DNA from: JAOUEE01 sp051011595
GTDB taxonomy: Bacteria; Actinomycetota; Acidimicrobiia; Acidimicrobiales; SHLQ01
NCBI GenBank assembly: GCA_051011595.1
Contig: JBPCTQ010000215.1
Location: forward strand, 1 to 26,817
Length of the DNA stretch: 26,817 nucleotides
Direction of reading: 5' to 3'
Shown: in pieces, positions 1-8,081 of the stretch
Numbering within the stretch: position 1 is the first letter of the stretch
Layout: each line of letters begins with the position of its first letter
The notes under the pieces: model-generated
What the model was told of the DNA's origin: nothing
What the model saw: only the letters and a program-made list of their open reading frames with translations
Databases searched by the model: none
Translations under genes and position numbers: made by a program

Positions 1-708
1 CCCAAGGGCAAGGTCATCAACGCCATCCAGGCCGAGACCGGCGCCGACATCAGCGTCGACGACGACGGCAGCGTCGGCACCGTTTCGGTGGCCTCGACCA
101 GCTCGGAGATCGTCGACGAGGCGGTCCGTCAGATCGAACTCATCCTCGATCCCCCCACCGCCGAGGTGGGTGCCACCTACACCGGCCGGGTGGTCAACAT
201 CACCAAGTTCGGTGCCTTCGTCAACATCCTCCCGGGTCGTGACGGTCTGGTTCACATCTCCAAGCTCGGTGGCTCCAAGCGCATCGACAAGGTCGAGGAC
301 ATCGTCGACCTGGGCGACGAGATCGAGGTCGAGGTCGAAGACGTCGATCCCAACGGCAAGATCAGTCTCAAGCCCCTGGGTGAACACGGTGGCGACGGTG
401 AGGCCTCGGGCGGCGGCGAGAGCCGTGGCAGTGACCGACCCCGTCGATCCAACGACGACCGTGGAGATCGCGGCGACCGTGGAGATCGCGGAGACCGTGG
501 AGATCGCGGCGACCGTGGAGACCGCGGTGGGCGTGATTCGGCTCCGGCCGAGTCGAGCTCGTCGTCGGGTGGCGACACCGAGGTTGCCTCCTTCGAGGAC
601 TCCTTCGACGCCCAGCTCAAAGAAGAGTACGGCGACCTGGGCCCCGAGGGTCAGCGCAGCAACCGGCGCGGAGGCCGCGGCCGCCGCAGCGGTGGTCGCC
701 GACGCTGA
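1..708 (+). CDS. pnp: Polyribonucleotide nucleotidyltransferase (PNPase), C-terminal part
   Basis: This is the 3' end of a gene whose start lies left of the window; the frame is open from base 1 to the TGA at 706-708 (235 residues visible). PNPase degrades RNA 3' to 5' by phosphorolysis. The visible part begins inside the KH RNA-binding domain (GKVINAIQ near the edge). An S1 domain follows at about residues 56-115, with the motifs TGRVVNITKFGAFV, DGLVHISKL and GKISLKP. The tail is disordered, with a run of Gly-Asp-Arg triplets, an acidic/serine stretch and an Arg/Gly-rich end that probably adds RNA contacts. The M16 peptidase follows after 14 bases, the usual actinobacterial neighbour (gpsI-pepR in mycobacteria). 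The catalytic RNase PH domains are outside the window, so they cannot be checked. Identity is secure from KH+S1 and context. Confidence 0.95.
   Translation, partial: PKGKVINAIQAETGADISVDDDGSVGTVSVASTSSEIVDEAVRQIELILDPPTAEVGATYTGRVVNITKFGAFVNILPGRDGLVHISKLGGSKRIDKVEDIVDLGDEIEVEVEDVDPNGKISLKPLGEHGGDGEASGGGESRGSDRPRRSNDDRGDRGDRGDRGDRGDRGDRGDRGGRDSAPAESSSSSGGDTEVASFEDSFDAQLKEEYGDLGPEGQRSNRRGGRGRRSGGRRR
457..530 (+). repeat. 9-base tandem repeat encoding Gly-Asp-Arg in the pnp tail
   Basis: About eight near-identical 9-base units (variants of GGAGATCGC, GGCGACCGT and GGAGACCGT) lie head to tail inside the pnp coding region. They encode (G-D-R)n ending in G-G-R. The unit length is a multiple of three, so gain or loss of units keeps the frame. 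It lies in the disordered C-terminal tail after the S1 domain. The reverse strand reads as Pro-Arg-Ser repeats, which is only the antisense of this tract. Confidence 0.85.
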
Positions 709-722
709 GCGTCGATTCACCC

Positions 723-1970
723 GTGAGCCCCGAACCGGAGCTCCGAACCACCACGCTGGCCAACGGCGTGCGGATCGTCACCGAGGCCATGCCCGGTACC
801 CGGTCCGCCGCCGTGGGCTGCTGGGTGGGTGTGGGCAATCGTGACGAGTCCACCGAACTGGCCGGCGCGTCCCATTTTCTCGAACACCTGCTGTTCAAAG
901 GCAGCCCACACTGGGGAGCTCGGGAGCTGGCCGAGGCCATCGACCGGACCGGTGGCGACCTCAACGCCTTCACCACCAAGGAGTACACGGCGTACCACGC
1001 TCGTGTACCCGACACCGAGATCGATCTGGCCATCGACGTCCTCACCGACGTCATCCGCCGCCCCGCGTTCGGGACCGTGGAGGTCGACTCCGAACGACAG
1101 GTCATTCTCGAAGAGTTGTTGCTGAGCGAGGACCTGCCCGAAGACATCGCCGCCACGGTGATGCACCAGGCGTTGTTTCCCCAGCACCCTCTGGGGTGGG
1201 AGGTGCTCGGTACCCACCAGTCGATCGCCGACATGACCGCCGACGCCATCGGCGGATTCCATGCCCACTGGTACCGGCCCGCCAACCTGGTGTTCGCGGC
1301 CGCCGGCCACATCGACCACGACCAACTGGTGGCCGGGGTGGAGGCGGTCTTCGGTGATCTCGACACGGGCCCCCGGCCGCGGCGATCGGCTCCGGAGGTC
1401 TTCACCGAACAACCCCGGCTGGTGGAGCGCCCCGGCGAGCAGACCCACCTGGCCATCGGCTGGCGCGGACTGGGCCACGGAGATCCCGATCGTTACGCCA
1501 TGGCGGTGGCCAACCAGGTGATCGGCGGCGGTTTGTCGAGCCGGTTGTTCCAGGAGGTCCGGGAACGACGCGGGCTGGTGTACTCCATCTTCTCCACCTC
1601 GGGGGCCTACGCCGACAGCGGCACCTTCTCCATCCACGCAGGAACGGCCAACACGCGGGCCGTCGAACTACTCGAGGTGGTCGATCACGAGATTGCCGCG
1701 CTGGTGGCTGACGGCATCACCGAGGCCGAGCTCGACGTGGCCCGAGCCGGTTTCGAGGGAGCCACCCTGCTCGGACTCGAGGACAGCAGCAGTCGGATGA
1801 TGCGACTGGCCACCGGTCTCACCGTTCGCGACCGGGTCACGCCGGTCGAGGAGTCGCTGGCGGCCATTCGGGCGGTGACGGTCGATGACGTGCACCGCGT
1901 GCTGCAGCGGGTGTTGGGTCGACCGCGGGTTCTGTCGGCCGCGGGGGCAGTCGAGCGCCTCGCTGCCTAG
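723..1970 (+). CDS. M16 family zinc metallopeptidase (processing-peptidase-like)
   Basis: A protein of 415 residues, normal length for the one-subunit bacterial M16B peptidases (PepR/YmxG group). The inverted zinc motif HFLEH is at residues 51-55, and the third ligand is one of the paired Glu in VILEELL at about 130-131. The second half carries the M16 signature GLSSRLFQEVRERRGLVYS, whose Arg and Tyr contact substrate in the family. Such enzymes are cytosolic and cut peptides; the substrate in actinobacteria is not well defined. The GTG start is 14 bases after the pnp stop with no clear Shine-Dalgarno, which suggests co-transcription with pnp. The stop TAG also forms the first bases of the dapB -10-like hexamer. 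The family call is firm; the role is open. Confidence 0.93.
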   Translation: MSPEPELRTTTLANGVRIVTEAMPGTRSAAVGCWVGVGNRDESTELAGASHFLEHLLFKGSPHWGARELAEAIDRTGGDLNAFTTKEYTAYHARVPDTEIDLAIDVLTDVIRRPAFGTVEVDSERQVILEELLLSEDLPEDIAATVMHQALFPQHPLGWEVLGTHQSIADMTADAIGGFHAHWYRPANLVFAAAGHIDHDQLVAGVEAVFGDLDTGPRPRRSAPEVFTEQPRLVERPGEQTHLAIGWRGLGHGDPDRYAMAVANQVIGGGLSSRLFQEVRERRGLVYSIFSTSGAYADSGTFSIHAGTANTRAVELLEVVDHEIAALVADGITEAELDVARAGFEGATLLGLEDSSSRMMRLATGLTVRDRVTPVEESLAAIRAVTVDDVHRVLQRVLGRPRVLSAAGAVERLAA

Positions 1971-1973
1971 AGT
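1968..1973 (+). promoter_or_regulatory. Candidate -10 hexamer for dapB (TAGAGT)
   Basis: TAGAGT overlaps the stop codon of the M16 peptidase and ends 6 bases before the dapB ATG, so a transcript would start at or next to the A of the start codon. No Shine-Dalgarno is present. No convincing -35 box is visible. It fits the leaderless pattern seen at other genes in this window. Confidence 0.5.
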
Positions 1974-1979
1974 CCGGGT

Positions 1980-2768
1980 ATGACCACACGGGTTGCAGTG
2001 TTCGGAGCCGGCGGCCGCATGGGCCAGGAGGTCTGCCGAGCTGTCGAGGGGGCCCCCGATCTCAAGCTGGTGGCGGCCATCGACCCTCACCACGAGGGAA
2101 CCCCGCTTGATGCTCTGGCCGGTACGGCCACCGGGCTGGAGTTGGCGGCCGACCTCGATGAGCTGGCCGCCACCGAGGCCCAGGTGGCCGTCGACTTCAC
2201 GGTCGTGGAGGCGGCGCGGGAGAACCTCGACTATTGCGCGGCCAACGGCGTCCACGCGGTGGTGGGCACAACCGGGTTCACCGACGAGGACATCGAGCGC
2301 TATCGCTCCGAGTTCGCCGACAGCAACTGTCTGATCGCACCCAACTTCGCCATCGGCGCCGTCCTGATGATGCGTTTCGCCGAGCTGGCCGCTCCCTACT
2401 TCGAGAACGCCGAGGTGATCGAACTCCACCACGACGCCAAGATCGATGCACCCTCGGGCACGGCGATGATGACCCTGGAACGGATGGCCGCGGTGTCCGA
2501 CGACTGGGGCAGCGACCCGACCGAACACGAGGTGCTGCCCGGCTCGCGGGGCGGCAAGGGCCCCGCCGACATTCCGGTGCACTCGTTGCGATTGCGGGGG
2601 TTGGTGGCGCATCAGGAAGTCCTGCTGGGAACCACCGGGCAGACCCTGAGCATCCGACACGACTCGATCGACCGAACCTCGTTCATGCCCGGTGTCCTGC
2701 TGGGCGTGCGGGGTATCGCCGACCATCCGGGGGTCACGTTGGGGCTCGATGCCCTGCTCGGTTTGTGA
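1980..2768 (+). CDS. dapB: 4-hydroxy-tetrahydrodipicolinate reductase
   Basis: A protein of 262 residues that reduces hydroxy-tetrahydrodipicolinate to tetrahydrodipicolinate with NAD(P)H. This is the second dedicated step to diaminopimelate and lysine, hence also to peptidoglycan. The N-terminus has the dinucleotide-binding motif GAGGRMG at residues 9-15. VVGTTGFT follows in mid-protein. The family active-site signature ELHHDAKIDAPSGTA begins at residue 148, with catalytic His150 and Lys154 in their expected places. The length matches the family (about 245-270). The ATG has a -10-like hexamer directly upstream and no Shine-Dalgarno, suggesting a leaderless start. The gene for the preceding step, dapA, is four genes downstream counting inclusively. 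The GTG start of SURF1 overlaps its stop codon by 4 bases. Confidence 0.97.
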   Translation: MTTRVAVFGAGGRMGQEVCRAVEGAPDLKLVAAIDPHHEGTPLDALAGTATGLELAADLDELAATEAQVAVDFTVVEAARENLDYCAANGVHAVVGTTGFTDEDIERYRSEFADSNCLIAPNFAIGAVLMMRFAELAAPYFENAEVIELHHDAKIDAPSGTAMMTLERMAAVSDDWGSDPTEHEVLPGSRGGKGPADIPVHSLRLRGLVAHQEVLLGTTGQTLSIRHDSIDRTSFMPGVLLGVRGIADHPGVTLGLDALLGL

Positions 2769-3514
2769 GCTACCGCTGGGCTCTGGAGCCGAAGTGGTTG
2801 CTGTCGCATCTTTTTGTGGTGGGGCTGGTGGTGGCGATGCTCGCGGCCGGATTCTGGCAACTACGCCGCCACCAGGAACGGGCTGATCGGAACGCCCTGA
2901 TCGAACAGCGGGCCGATCGCGATGCGGTGCCGCTGGAGACCGCGCTGGCCTCCTCCGACGATCCCGGCCAGCTGCAGTACGTGCGGGTCACCGTTTCCGG
3001 GGCCTATCGCGAACAAGACAGTGTGCTGGTCGCCAACCGCACCCGGGCCGGCGCACCCGGGTTCTGGGTGATGAGCCCGCTCGAGATGGCCGGAGGCAGT
3101 GAGGTGTGGGTGGCTCGCGGGTTCGTCGGGCGCGGCACCGTGGCCGACATGGGCGCCGAGGTGTTCGATGCCCCTGATGGGACCCTCGAGGTGAGCGGAT
3201 TGATCCAGCCCTCGGCCAGTGGCGGTGCACTGGCGCAGGGCGACGGGGTGCCGGAGGTGAATCGACCCGACGTGGCGGTCCTTGCAGAGTGGGCCGGCAC
3301 CGACAACACCGGGGTGTACATCCAGGCCCAGTCCGACCCGTCCACGCTGTTCTTCCCGATCGACCTGCCGCCCCTCGACTCGGGACCCCATCGGGGCTAC
3401 GCCGCGCAGTGGTTCATCTTCTCGATGATCGCCATCGTGGGGTATCCCCTCATCCTGCGCCGGGCGGCCCGCGAGCGCGCTGGTACCCTCACCGCCGATG
3501 CCACATCCGTCTGA
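2765..3514 (+). CDS. SURF1 family cytochrome c oxidase assembly protein
   Basis: A protein of 249 residues with the classic SURF1 layout. A transmembrane helix lies at about residues 13-30, directly followed by FWQLRRHQERADRN. A periplasmic-side domain follows with NRTRAGAPGFWVMSPL and WVARGFV. The C-terminal motif GPHRGYAAQWFIFS leads into a second helix at about residues 215-235 and a basic cytoplasmic tail. SURF1 proteins help build the haem centre of aa3-type cytochrome oxidase. The start is GTG at 2765, overlapping the dapB stop as GTGA, which implies translational coupling; it places the helix at the right distance from the N-terminus. The last 17 bases overlap the next gene and contain that gene's -10-like site. 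No oxidase gene is in the window. Confidence 0.92.
   Translation: MSYRWALEPKWLLSHLFVVGLVVAMLAAGFWQLRRHQERADRNALIEQRADRDAVPLETALASSDDPGQLQYVRVTVSGAYREQDSVLVANRTRAGAPGFWVMSPLEMAGGSEVWVARGFVGRGTVADMGAEVFDAPDGTLEVSGLIQPSASGGALAQGDGVPEVNRPDVAVLAEWAGTDNTGVYIQAQSDPSTLFFPIDLPPLDSGPHRGYAAQWFIFSMIAIVGYPLILRRAARERAGTLTADATSV
3484..3489 (+). promoter_or_regulatory. Candidate -10 hexamer for the winged-helix gene (TACCCT)
   Basis: TACCCT lies inside the end of the SURF1 coding region, 8 bases before the ATG at 3498. It is consistent with leaderless transcription of the winged-helix gene and dapA. There is no visible -35 and no Shine-Dalgarno. Confidence 0.4.
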
Positions 3515-4145
3515 CCCCGACCTCCTGCTGCTCCTCGGGATGCGGCTGAAGAACTTCGTCGAGCCCGACGTTCTCGCCGACATGTGGGCCCTCGATGCCA
3601 CCGAGGTGGGTGATCGACTGGGTGTCCTGGCCGACGAGGGCCTGGCCCAGCACCGCGATGGACGAGTTTCGGGGTGGGCGCTCACCGCCGAGGGCCGGGC
3701 CGAGGGCGAGCGGCGCTTGACCAGCGAACTCGAAGCCACCGGTACCCGCGACGCCATCGATGCTTCCTATCGTCGGTTCCTCGCCCTCAACCGCACGTTC
3801 CTGGCCGTCTGTACCCGGTGGCAGGTGAAGGACCCGGAGAACAACCTGCTCAACGAACACGACGACGCCGACTACGACGCCGCCGTGGTCGCCGAGCTGG
3901 TCGACATCGACAACCAGGTCCAACCCATCTGCTCCGACCTGGCCGACACCCTCGACCGGTTCGAGAGCATCGGCCCTCGCTTCGCGGGCGCCCTCGACCG
4001 GGTGCAGAAGGGCGAAAATGAGTGGTTCGCCAAACCCCTGATCGACTCATATCACACCGTATGGTTCGATCTACACGAGACGCTTCTGGCCAGTCTGGGC
4101 ATCGACCGGGCATCCGAGGCCGACAACGCTGAAGGAAGTCACTGA
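3498..4145 (+). CDS. Winged-helix domain protein, putative regulator
   Basis: A protein of 215 residues. The N-terminal ~70 residues look like a winged helix: a helix (DLLLLLGMRLKNFV), a helix-turn-helix (VLADMWALDATEVGDRLGVLADEGLA) and a wing ending in GWALTAEGRAEGER, the LTxxGR pattern typical of MarR/PadR-like folds. The remaining ~140 residues are helical, with SYRRFLALNRTFLAVCTRWQ and KPLIDSYHTVWFDLHETLLASLGID. I recall this combination as a conserved actinobacterial protein, sometimes linked to PEP-utilising enzymes, but no function is known to me. It overlaps the SURF1 end by 17 bases and shares one base with dapA (TGATG), so it is probably co-translated with dapA. It could regulate dapA or be a non-DNA-binding adaptor. 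Confidence 0.75.
   Translation: MPHPSDPDLLLLLGMRLKNFVEPDVLADMWALDATEVGDRLGVLADEGLAQHRDGRVSGWALTAEGRAEGERRLTSELEATGTRDAIDASYRRFLALNRTFLAVCTRWQVKDPENNLLNEHDDADYDAAVVAELVDIDNQVQPICSDLADTLDRFESIGPRFAGALDRVQKGENEWFAKPLIDSYHTVWFDLHETLLASLGIDRASEADNAEGSH
4132..4138 (+). promoter_or_regulatory. Shine-Dalgarno of dapA
   Basis: AAGGAAG lies 6 bases before the dapA ATG at 4145, inside the end of the winged-helix gene. It fixes the dapA start and is one of the few clear Shine-Dalgarno sites in the window. Confidence 0.7.
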
Positions 4146-5032
4146 TGGCGCGCTTTGGACAGGTACTCACGGCCATGGTCACCCCGTTCGACGACGGGGG
4201 CGCACTCGATCTCGATGCCGCGCAGACCCTGGCTCGGTGGTTGGTCGAAAATGGCAACGATGGGCTGGTCGTGGCCGGCACCACAGGGGAGAGCGCCACA
4301 CTCAGCCACAGTGAGCAGGGCGAGCTCATCGCCGCGGTGGCCGACGCCGTCGACGTGCCGGTCATCGCCGGGGCCGGGAGCAACGACACCCGGGCCGCCG
4401 TCGATCTCACCGAACGAGCCACCTCCGCGGGGGCGACAGCCATCCTCCAGGTCACGCCGTATTACAACCGGCCGTCCCAAGCCGGTCTCGAAGCGCACTT
4501 CCGGGCGGCGGCCGGGGCCACCGATCTGCCCGTGATGCTCTACGACATCCCCGGTCGCACCGGCCGCAAGATCGCCACCAACACCCTGCTGAAGTTGGCG
4601 CACGACGTCGACAACATCGTGGCGCTCAAAGACGCCGCCGGCGACCCGGCCGAGACGGCCCGGTTCATTGCCGAGGCGCCCGGGGGGTTCGAGGTCTACA
4701 GCGGCGACGACAAGTTCACCCTGCCGCTGCTGTCCGTAGGTGCGGTGGGTGTGGTCGGCGTGGCCACCCACTGGGCCGCCAACGAGATGGGCGCCATGAT
4801 CGGTGCCTTCAGGGCGGGCGAGGTCGATCGGGCCATCGAGCTCAATCAGACCCTGCTGGCGTCGTGGGAGTACGAAACCGGCGACGACGCTCCCAACCCG
4901 GTTCCCACCAAGGCCTTGCTCAAGGTGCTGGGCCTGGCGGTGGGGGATTGTCGGCTACCGATGGGTCCCGAACCAGCCGACCAGGCCGACCGGGCCCGCG
5001 AAGTGCTCACCGGACTCGGACGGTCGATCTGA
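4145..5032 (+). CDS. dapA: 4-hydroxy-tetrahydrodipicolinate synthase
   Basis: A protein of 295 residues that condenses pyruvate with aspartate semialdehyde, the committed step to diaminopimelate and lysine; a cytosolic TIM-barrel enzyme. The motif GTTGES is at residues 45-50 (Thr46/Thr47 proton relay). VTPYYNRP contains the catalytic Tyr at 106/107. The carboxylate-binding Arg is in GRTGR at about 138. The Schiff-base lysine is Lys162 in VALKDAAGD. Length and all key residues agree with the family. The start is ATG with a good Shine-Dalgarno, overlapping the preceding stop by one base. RNase J begins 2 bases after its stop; dapA followed by rnj is a conserved actinobacterial pair. DapA is separated from DapB by SURF1 and the winged-helix gene. 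Confidence 0.97.
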   Translation: MARFGQVLTAMVTPFDDGGALDLDAAQTLARWLVENGNDGLVVAGTTGESATLSHSEQGELIAAVADAVDVPVIAGAGSNDTRAAVDLTERATSAGATAILQVTPYYNRPSQAGLEAHFRAAAGATDLPVMLYDIPGRTGRKIATNTLLKLAHDVDNIVALKDAAGDPAETARFIAEAPGGFEVYSGDDKFTLPLLSVGAVGVVGVATHWAANEMGAMIGAFRAGEVDRAIELNQTLLASWEYETGDDAPNPVPTKALLKVLGLAVGDCRLPMGPEPADQADRAREVLTGLGRSI

Positions 5033-5034
5033 GT

Positions 5035-6687
5035 ATGGCTGAGCCCGTCATCATCACGTTCCTGGGCGGTCTGGGCGAGATCGGTCGCAACTGCGCCACC
5101 CTCGAGCTCGATGGCCGGATCGTCATCCTCGACTGCGGTCAGATGTTCCCCGACGAACGCTCGCCAGGGATGGAGGCGATCCTCCCGGACTTCACCTATC
5201 TACGCGACAACCGCGATCGCATCGCCGCCTGCATCGCCACCCACTGCCACGAGGACCACATCGGCGGGTTGCCGTATCTGCTGGCCGAGATCGACGTGCC
5301 CATCTACGGCTCGCCGTTCACCCTCGGCATGATCGCCGGCAAGCTCGAAGCTGATGGGCTCCGAGGTGATCTTCGCCCCATCGAGGACGGCGAACGTCAT
5401 CAGATCGGTCCCTTCGACTGTGACTTCGTGCCCGTCACCCACTCCACGCCGAGCGGGCTCATCACCGCCTTCCACACACCGCAGGGTCTCATCCTGCACA
5501 GCAGCGACTTCAAGCTCGACCTCACACCGGTCGACGGTCGCCGAACCGACCTCAGCCGCATCGGGGCCATGGCCCACGATCCGGGGATCCGGCTCCTGTT
5601 GTGCGACTCCACCAACGCCGACGTTCCCGGGCAGTCCAGCTCGGAGACCGAGGTCGGTGCCACCCTCACCCAGATCATCAAGAACAACGCCGGCCGCCGA
5701 GTTGTCGTGGGCGCGTTCTCCAGCCACATCCACCGCCTGCAACAGATCGCCGACGCCGCGGTCGCCGAAGGCCGCACGGTGGTGCCGTTGGGGTTCTCGA
5801 TGCAACGCAACATCAAGTTGGCTCGTGATCTGGGAATGTTGCGGATACCCGACACCAAACTGGCCCAGGCCGACGACATCGAGGAGCTCGATCCGACCCT
5901 CACCTGTGTGATCTGCACCGGCAGCCAGGGTGAACCGCGCTCGGCGCTCACGCTCATGGGGTCGGGCGACAATCGGTGGATCACCGTCGGCCCCGACGAC
6001 ACGGTCATCTTCAGCAGCCATCCCATTCCCGGCAACGAGGCCGCCGTGTCGCGGACCCGCTCGGCGTTGGCCCGTCGGGGTGTGAAGGTCGTGCACAGCG
6101 GTCAGGTCGACATCCACACCACCGGTCACGGCAAACAACACGAGCTCAAGACGCTGCACTCGGTGGCCAGTCCCGAGTGGTTCGTGCCGGTGCACGGCGA
6201 GTACGAACACCTCGTGGCCCACGTGGGCCTGGCCCGATCGATGCGGATGCCCGACGACCGGATCGTGTTGTGCGAAGACGGTGACCAGATCGCACTCGGC
6301 GACGACGGGGTCGAGAAGGTGGGTTCGGTGCCTGGCGGTCGGGTCTACGTCCACGGTTCGGTCGACCATCTGGGCGAACCGGTGTTGTCCGAGCGGCAGA
6401 TCCTGGGCCAGGAGGGGTTCGTCTCGGCCTTCGTGGTGATCGATGTGGGCAACGCCGAGCTGGCCGCGCCACCCCGGGTGGTGTCGCGCGGGTGGGTCGA
6501 CGAGACCGGCGACCGTCTCCTCGATGGTGCCGAGCAGCGGTGCACCGAAGCCATGCAGGCGGCGCTGGCCGACGGGGTGACCGACCCCGACGAGTTCGAG
6601 AGATTGATTCGTCGAGCGGTCGGCAAGTACGTCAACGAAGCATCGGGTCGACGCCCGATGATCGTGCCGTGTGTTGACCTGGTCTGA
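5035..6687 (+). CDS. rnj: Ribonuclease J
   Basis: A protein of 550 residues, the usual RNase J length. It is a metallo-beta-lactamase/beta-CASP nuclease with endonuclease and 5'-exonuclease activity in RNA maturation and decay, so with PNPase the window encodes two RNA-decay enzymes. Metal-binding motif 2 is THCHEDHIGG (His70, His72, Asp74, His75). Further motifs are HSSDFKLD, CDSTNAD, SSHIHRLQQ, CTGSQGEPRSAL, SSHPIPGNE, HTTGHGKQHELK and PVHGEYEHL, in the expected order. The ATG at 5035 gives the typical N-terminus ending in FLGGLGEIGRN; upstream extensions run into dapA. Oddity: residue 71 is Cys where RNase J proteins usually have Gly. The end overlaps the following lipoprotein gene by 17 bases. 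Confidence 0.96.
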   Translation: MAEPVIITFLGGLGEIGRNCATLELDGRIVILDCGQMFPDERSPGMEAILPDFTYLRDNRDRIAACIATHCHEDHIGGLPYLLAEIDVPIYGSPFTLGMIAGKLEADGLRGDLRPIEDGERHQIGPFDCDFVPVTHSTPSGLITAFHTPQGLILHSSDFKLDLTPVDGRRTDLSRIGAMAHDPGIRLLLCDSTNADVPGQSSSETEVGATLTQIIKNNAGRRVVVGAFSSHIHRLQQIADAAVAEGRTVVPLGFSMQRNIKLARDLGMLRIPDTKLAQADDIEELDPTLTCVICTGSQGEPRSALTLMGSGDNRWITVGPDDTVIFSSHPIPGNEAAVSRTRSALARRGVKVVHSGQVDIHTTGHGKQHELKTLHSVASPEWFVPVHGEYEHLVAHVGLARSMRMPDDRIVLCEDGDQIALGDDGVEKVGSVPGGRVYVHGSVDHLGEPVLSERQILGQEGFVSAFVVIDVGNAELAAPPRVVSRGWVDETGDRLLDGAEQRCTEAMQAALADGVTDPDEFERLIRRAVGKYVNEASGRRPMIVPCVDLV

Positions 6688-8017
6688 GCACCGCCGTCGC
6701 ACCGCGTTCATTGTCGTCGGGGCGATCTCCATGCTTGCCGCGGCGTGTGGCAGCAGTTCGGAGTCGCCGGCACCGGACACCACCGCCGGTGTGACCACTT
6801 CGGGTCTGCCCATCGCCGAGTTGACCCGACCCGAGTTGCCCGCCGAGCTGGCCGCTCTGGAACCGGGCCTCGACGCGCTCGGCCAATCGTGTGGCACCGC
6901 AGCCGAATGGACGGCGGCGGCCGCCGCGCTCAGTGACGGGTTGGTGGCGGTGGCTGATGATGCGCCGGTGCTCGACAGCGACGTCGCCGAGGCGGCGTAT
7001 CTGCGGCTCGAACAGGACGTGTACTTCACCCCGTGCAACGAGGAGGCCTCGGCTGCCTCCGATGAGGAGCGAGCCGATGCGCTCGAGCAGGCCGGCCGGC
7101 TCAGCGCCGCCCTCGATTCGTTGAACCTGGTGTTGCAGGATCGACCCGTCCCCACCTCGGGCGAGTTGTGGTTTCACGGCGACCACCTCAACCACACCAT
7201 CGAGATGGAGTCCGTGATCACCGAGGACGGTGGGGTCGACGTCATCACCATGGGGTCGTCGATTGCGGCGTGGGGATTCGATCCGGCCCAGCTGGGTGAG
7301 ACGCTCGGTGCCCGAGCATGGAACGTGGGTATGGGCGGTCTCAACCCCATCACGCTGCTGGGATGGGACGAACAGATCAGGACCACCCTCCCGGAGCACC
7401 CCGAAACGGTGGTGCTGGCGGTGGGCACCTTCGAGGACTTTCGGTGCAACAACTCGCTCCTGAACGATTTCCGCTCCGACACCGAGGCCCGGGCGGTGGC
7501 CTTCGAGTCGTTGTCGTTCCTCGACCATGTGCCCGGTCACATTCGTATGGTCGGCGGAGTACCGGAGTCCTATGACGGCCCGCTCCTGGCGGCCAGCCGC
7601 GATGATCGTTTCCCGGCTGGGGCCCGGGGTCGCATCGAGCACACGCCCCCGAGTCTCGGGACGACTGCAGCCTCCAGGGAAGTTTTCGAATCGAGCTTTC
7701 GAGACCCCGAACGCTGCCCGGCCAACCGTGAGGCCATCGCCGACTGGGTGATGACGTGGGCCTCCAACGGGGCTCGGACGGTGGTGGTGGCGATGCCGGC
7801 CGCCGATGAGCTGCTGGCCATGTATCCCGAAGGGGAGGCCGCTCACGAGGTGGTGTTGGCCGACTACGAGGCGGTCGTCGCCGAAGCCGGCGGCGAATTC
7901 CTCGACCTCACCGAGGCCGTGGACGAGGATTCGATGCGGGATCTGACCCACGTGAACGCCGACGGACGGGAAGTGGTCACCGGGGCACTCGCACAGCATC
8001 TCGGCACCTCTCCGTAG
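6671..8017 (+). CDS. SGNH-hydrolase-like lipoprotein
   Basis: A protein of 448 residues. The N-terminus is a lipoprotein signal: basic HRRR, a hydrophobic stretch and a lipobox ending at Cys26, then a Ser/Thr/Pro linker, so it should be anchored outside the membrane. An alpha-helical region (about 45-150) precedes an SGNH-like domain. Block I reads MGSSIAAWGFDP with the candidate nucleophile Ser197. Block II is NVGMGG. The C-terminal DLTH supplies Asp424 and His427. The block III Asn (GxND) is not evident: the aligned stretch is VGTFEDF. Related GSS-GFDP proteins are linked to surface polymer O-acylation, but the substrate here is unknown. The GTG start overlaps rnj by 17 bases; a TTG one codon later is possible. 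It sits between rnj and ftsK. Confidence 0.7.
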   Translation: MLTWSEHRRRTAFIVVGAISMLAAACGSSSESPAPDTTAGVTTSGLPIAELTRPELPAELAALEPGLDALGQSCGTAAEWTAAAAALSDGLVAVADDAPVLDSDVAEAAYLRLEQDVYFTPCNEEASAASDEERADALEQAGRLSAALDSLNLVLQDRPVPTSGELWFHGDHLNHTIEMESVITEDGGVDVITMGSSIAAWGFDPAQLGETLGARAWNVGMGGLNPITLLGWDEQIRTTLPEHPETVVLAVGTFEDFRCNNSLLNDFRSDTEARAVAFESLSFLDHVPGHIRMVGGVPESYDGPLLAASRDDRFPAGARGRIEHTPPSLGTTAASREVFESSFRDPERCPANREAIADWVMTWASNGARTVVVAMPAADELLAMYPEGEAAHEVVLADYEAVVAEAGGEFLDLTEAVDEDSMRDLTHVNADGREVVTGALAQHLGTSP

Positions 8018-8081
8018 ATCTCACGTTCCGCGCGCAGGCAGCAACGCAACGCGCGCGCCGCCTGTTAGCGTTGGGGCCGCT
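8018..8081 (+). promoter_or_regulatory. Intergenic region with candidate ftsK promoter
   Basis: A 64-base gap, one of the longest between plus-strand genes here. It is rich in GC alternations (CGCGCGC) and holds the hexamer TAGCGT at 8066-8071, 10 bases before the ftsK GTG at 8082. No Shine-Dalgarno is seen. I see no clear -35 box and no terminator with a T-tract for the preceding gene. Confidence 0.45.

Noticed and set aside
252..620. Pro-Arg-Ser repeat protein on the minus strand
   Set aside because: It is simply the complement of the Gly-Asp-Arg repeat in pnp.
5200..7155. 651-residue minus-strand open frame opposite rnj and the SGNH lipoprotein
   Set aside because: It lies antisense to two well-supported genes and shows no recognisable domain; it is a GC-driven shadow.
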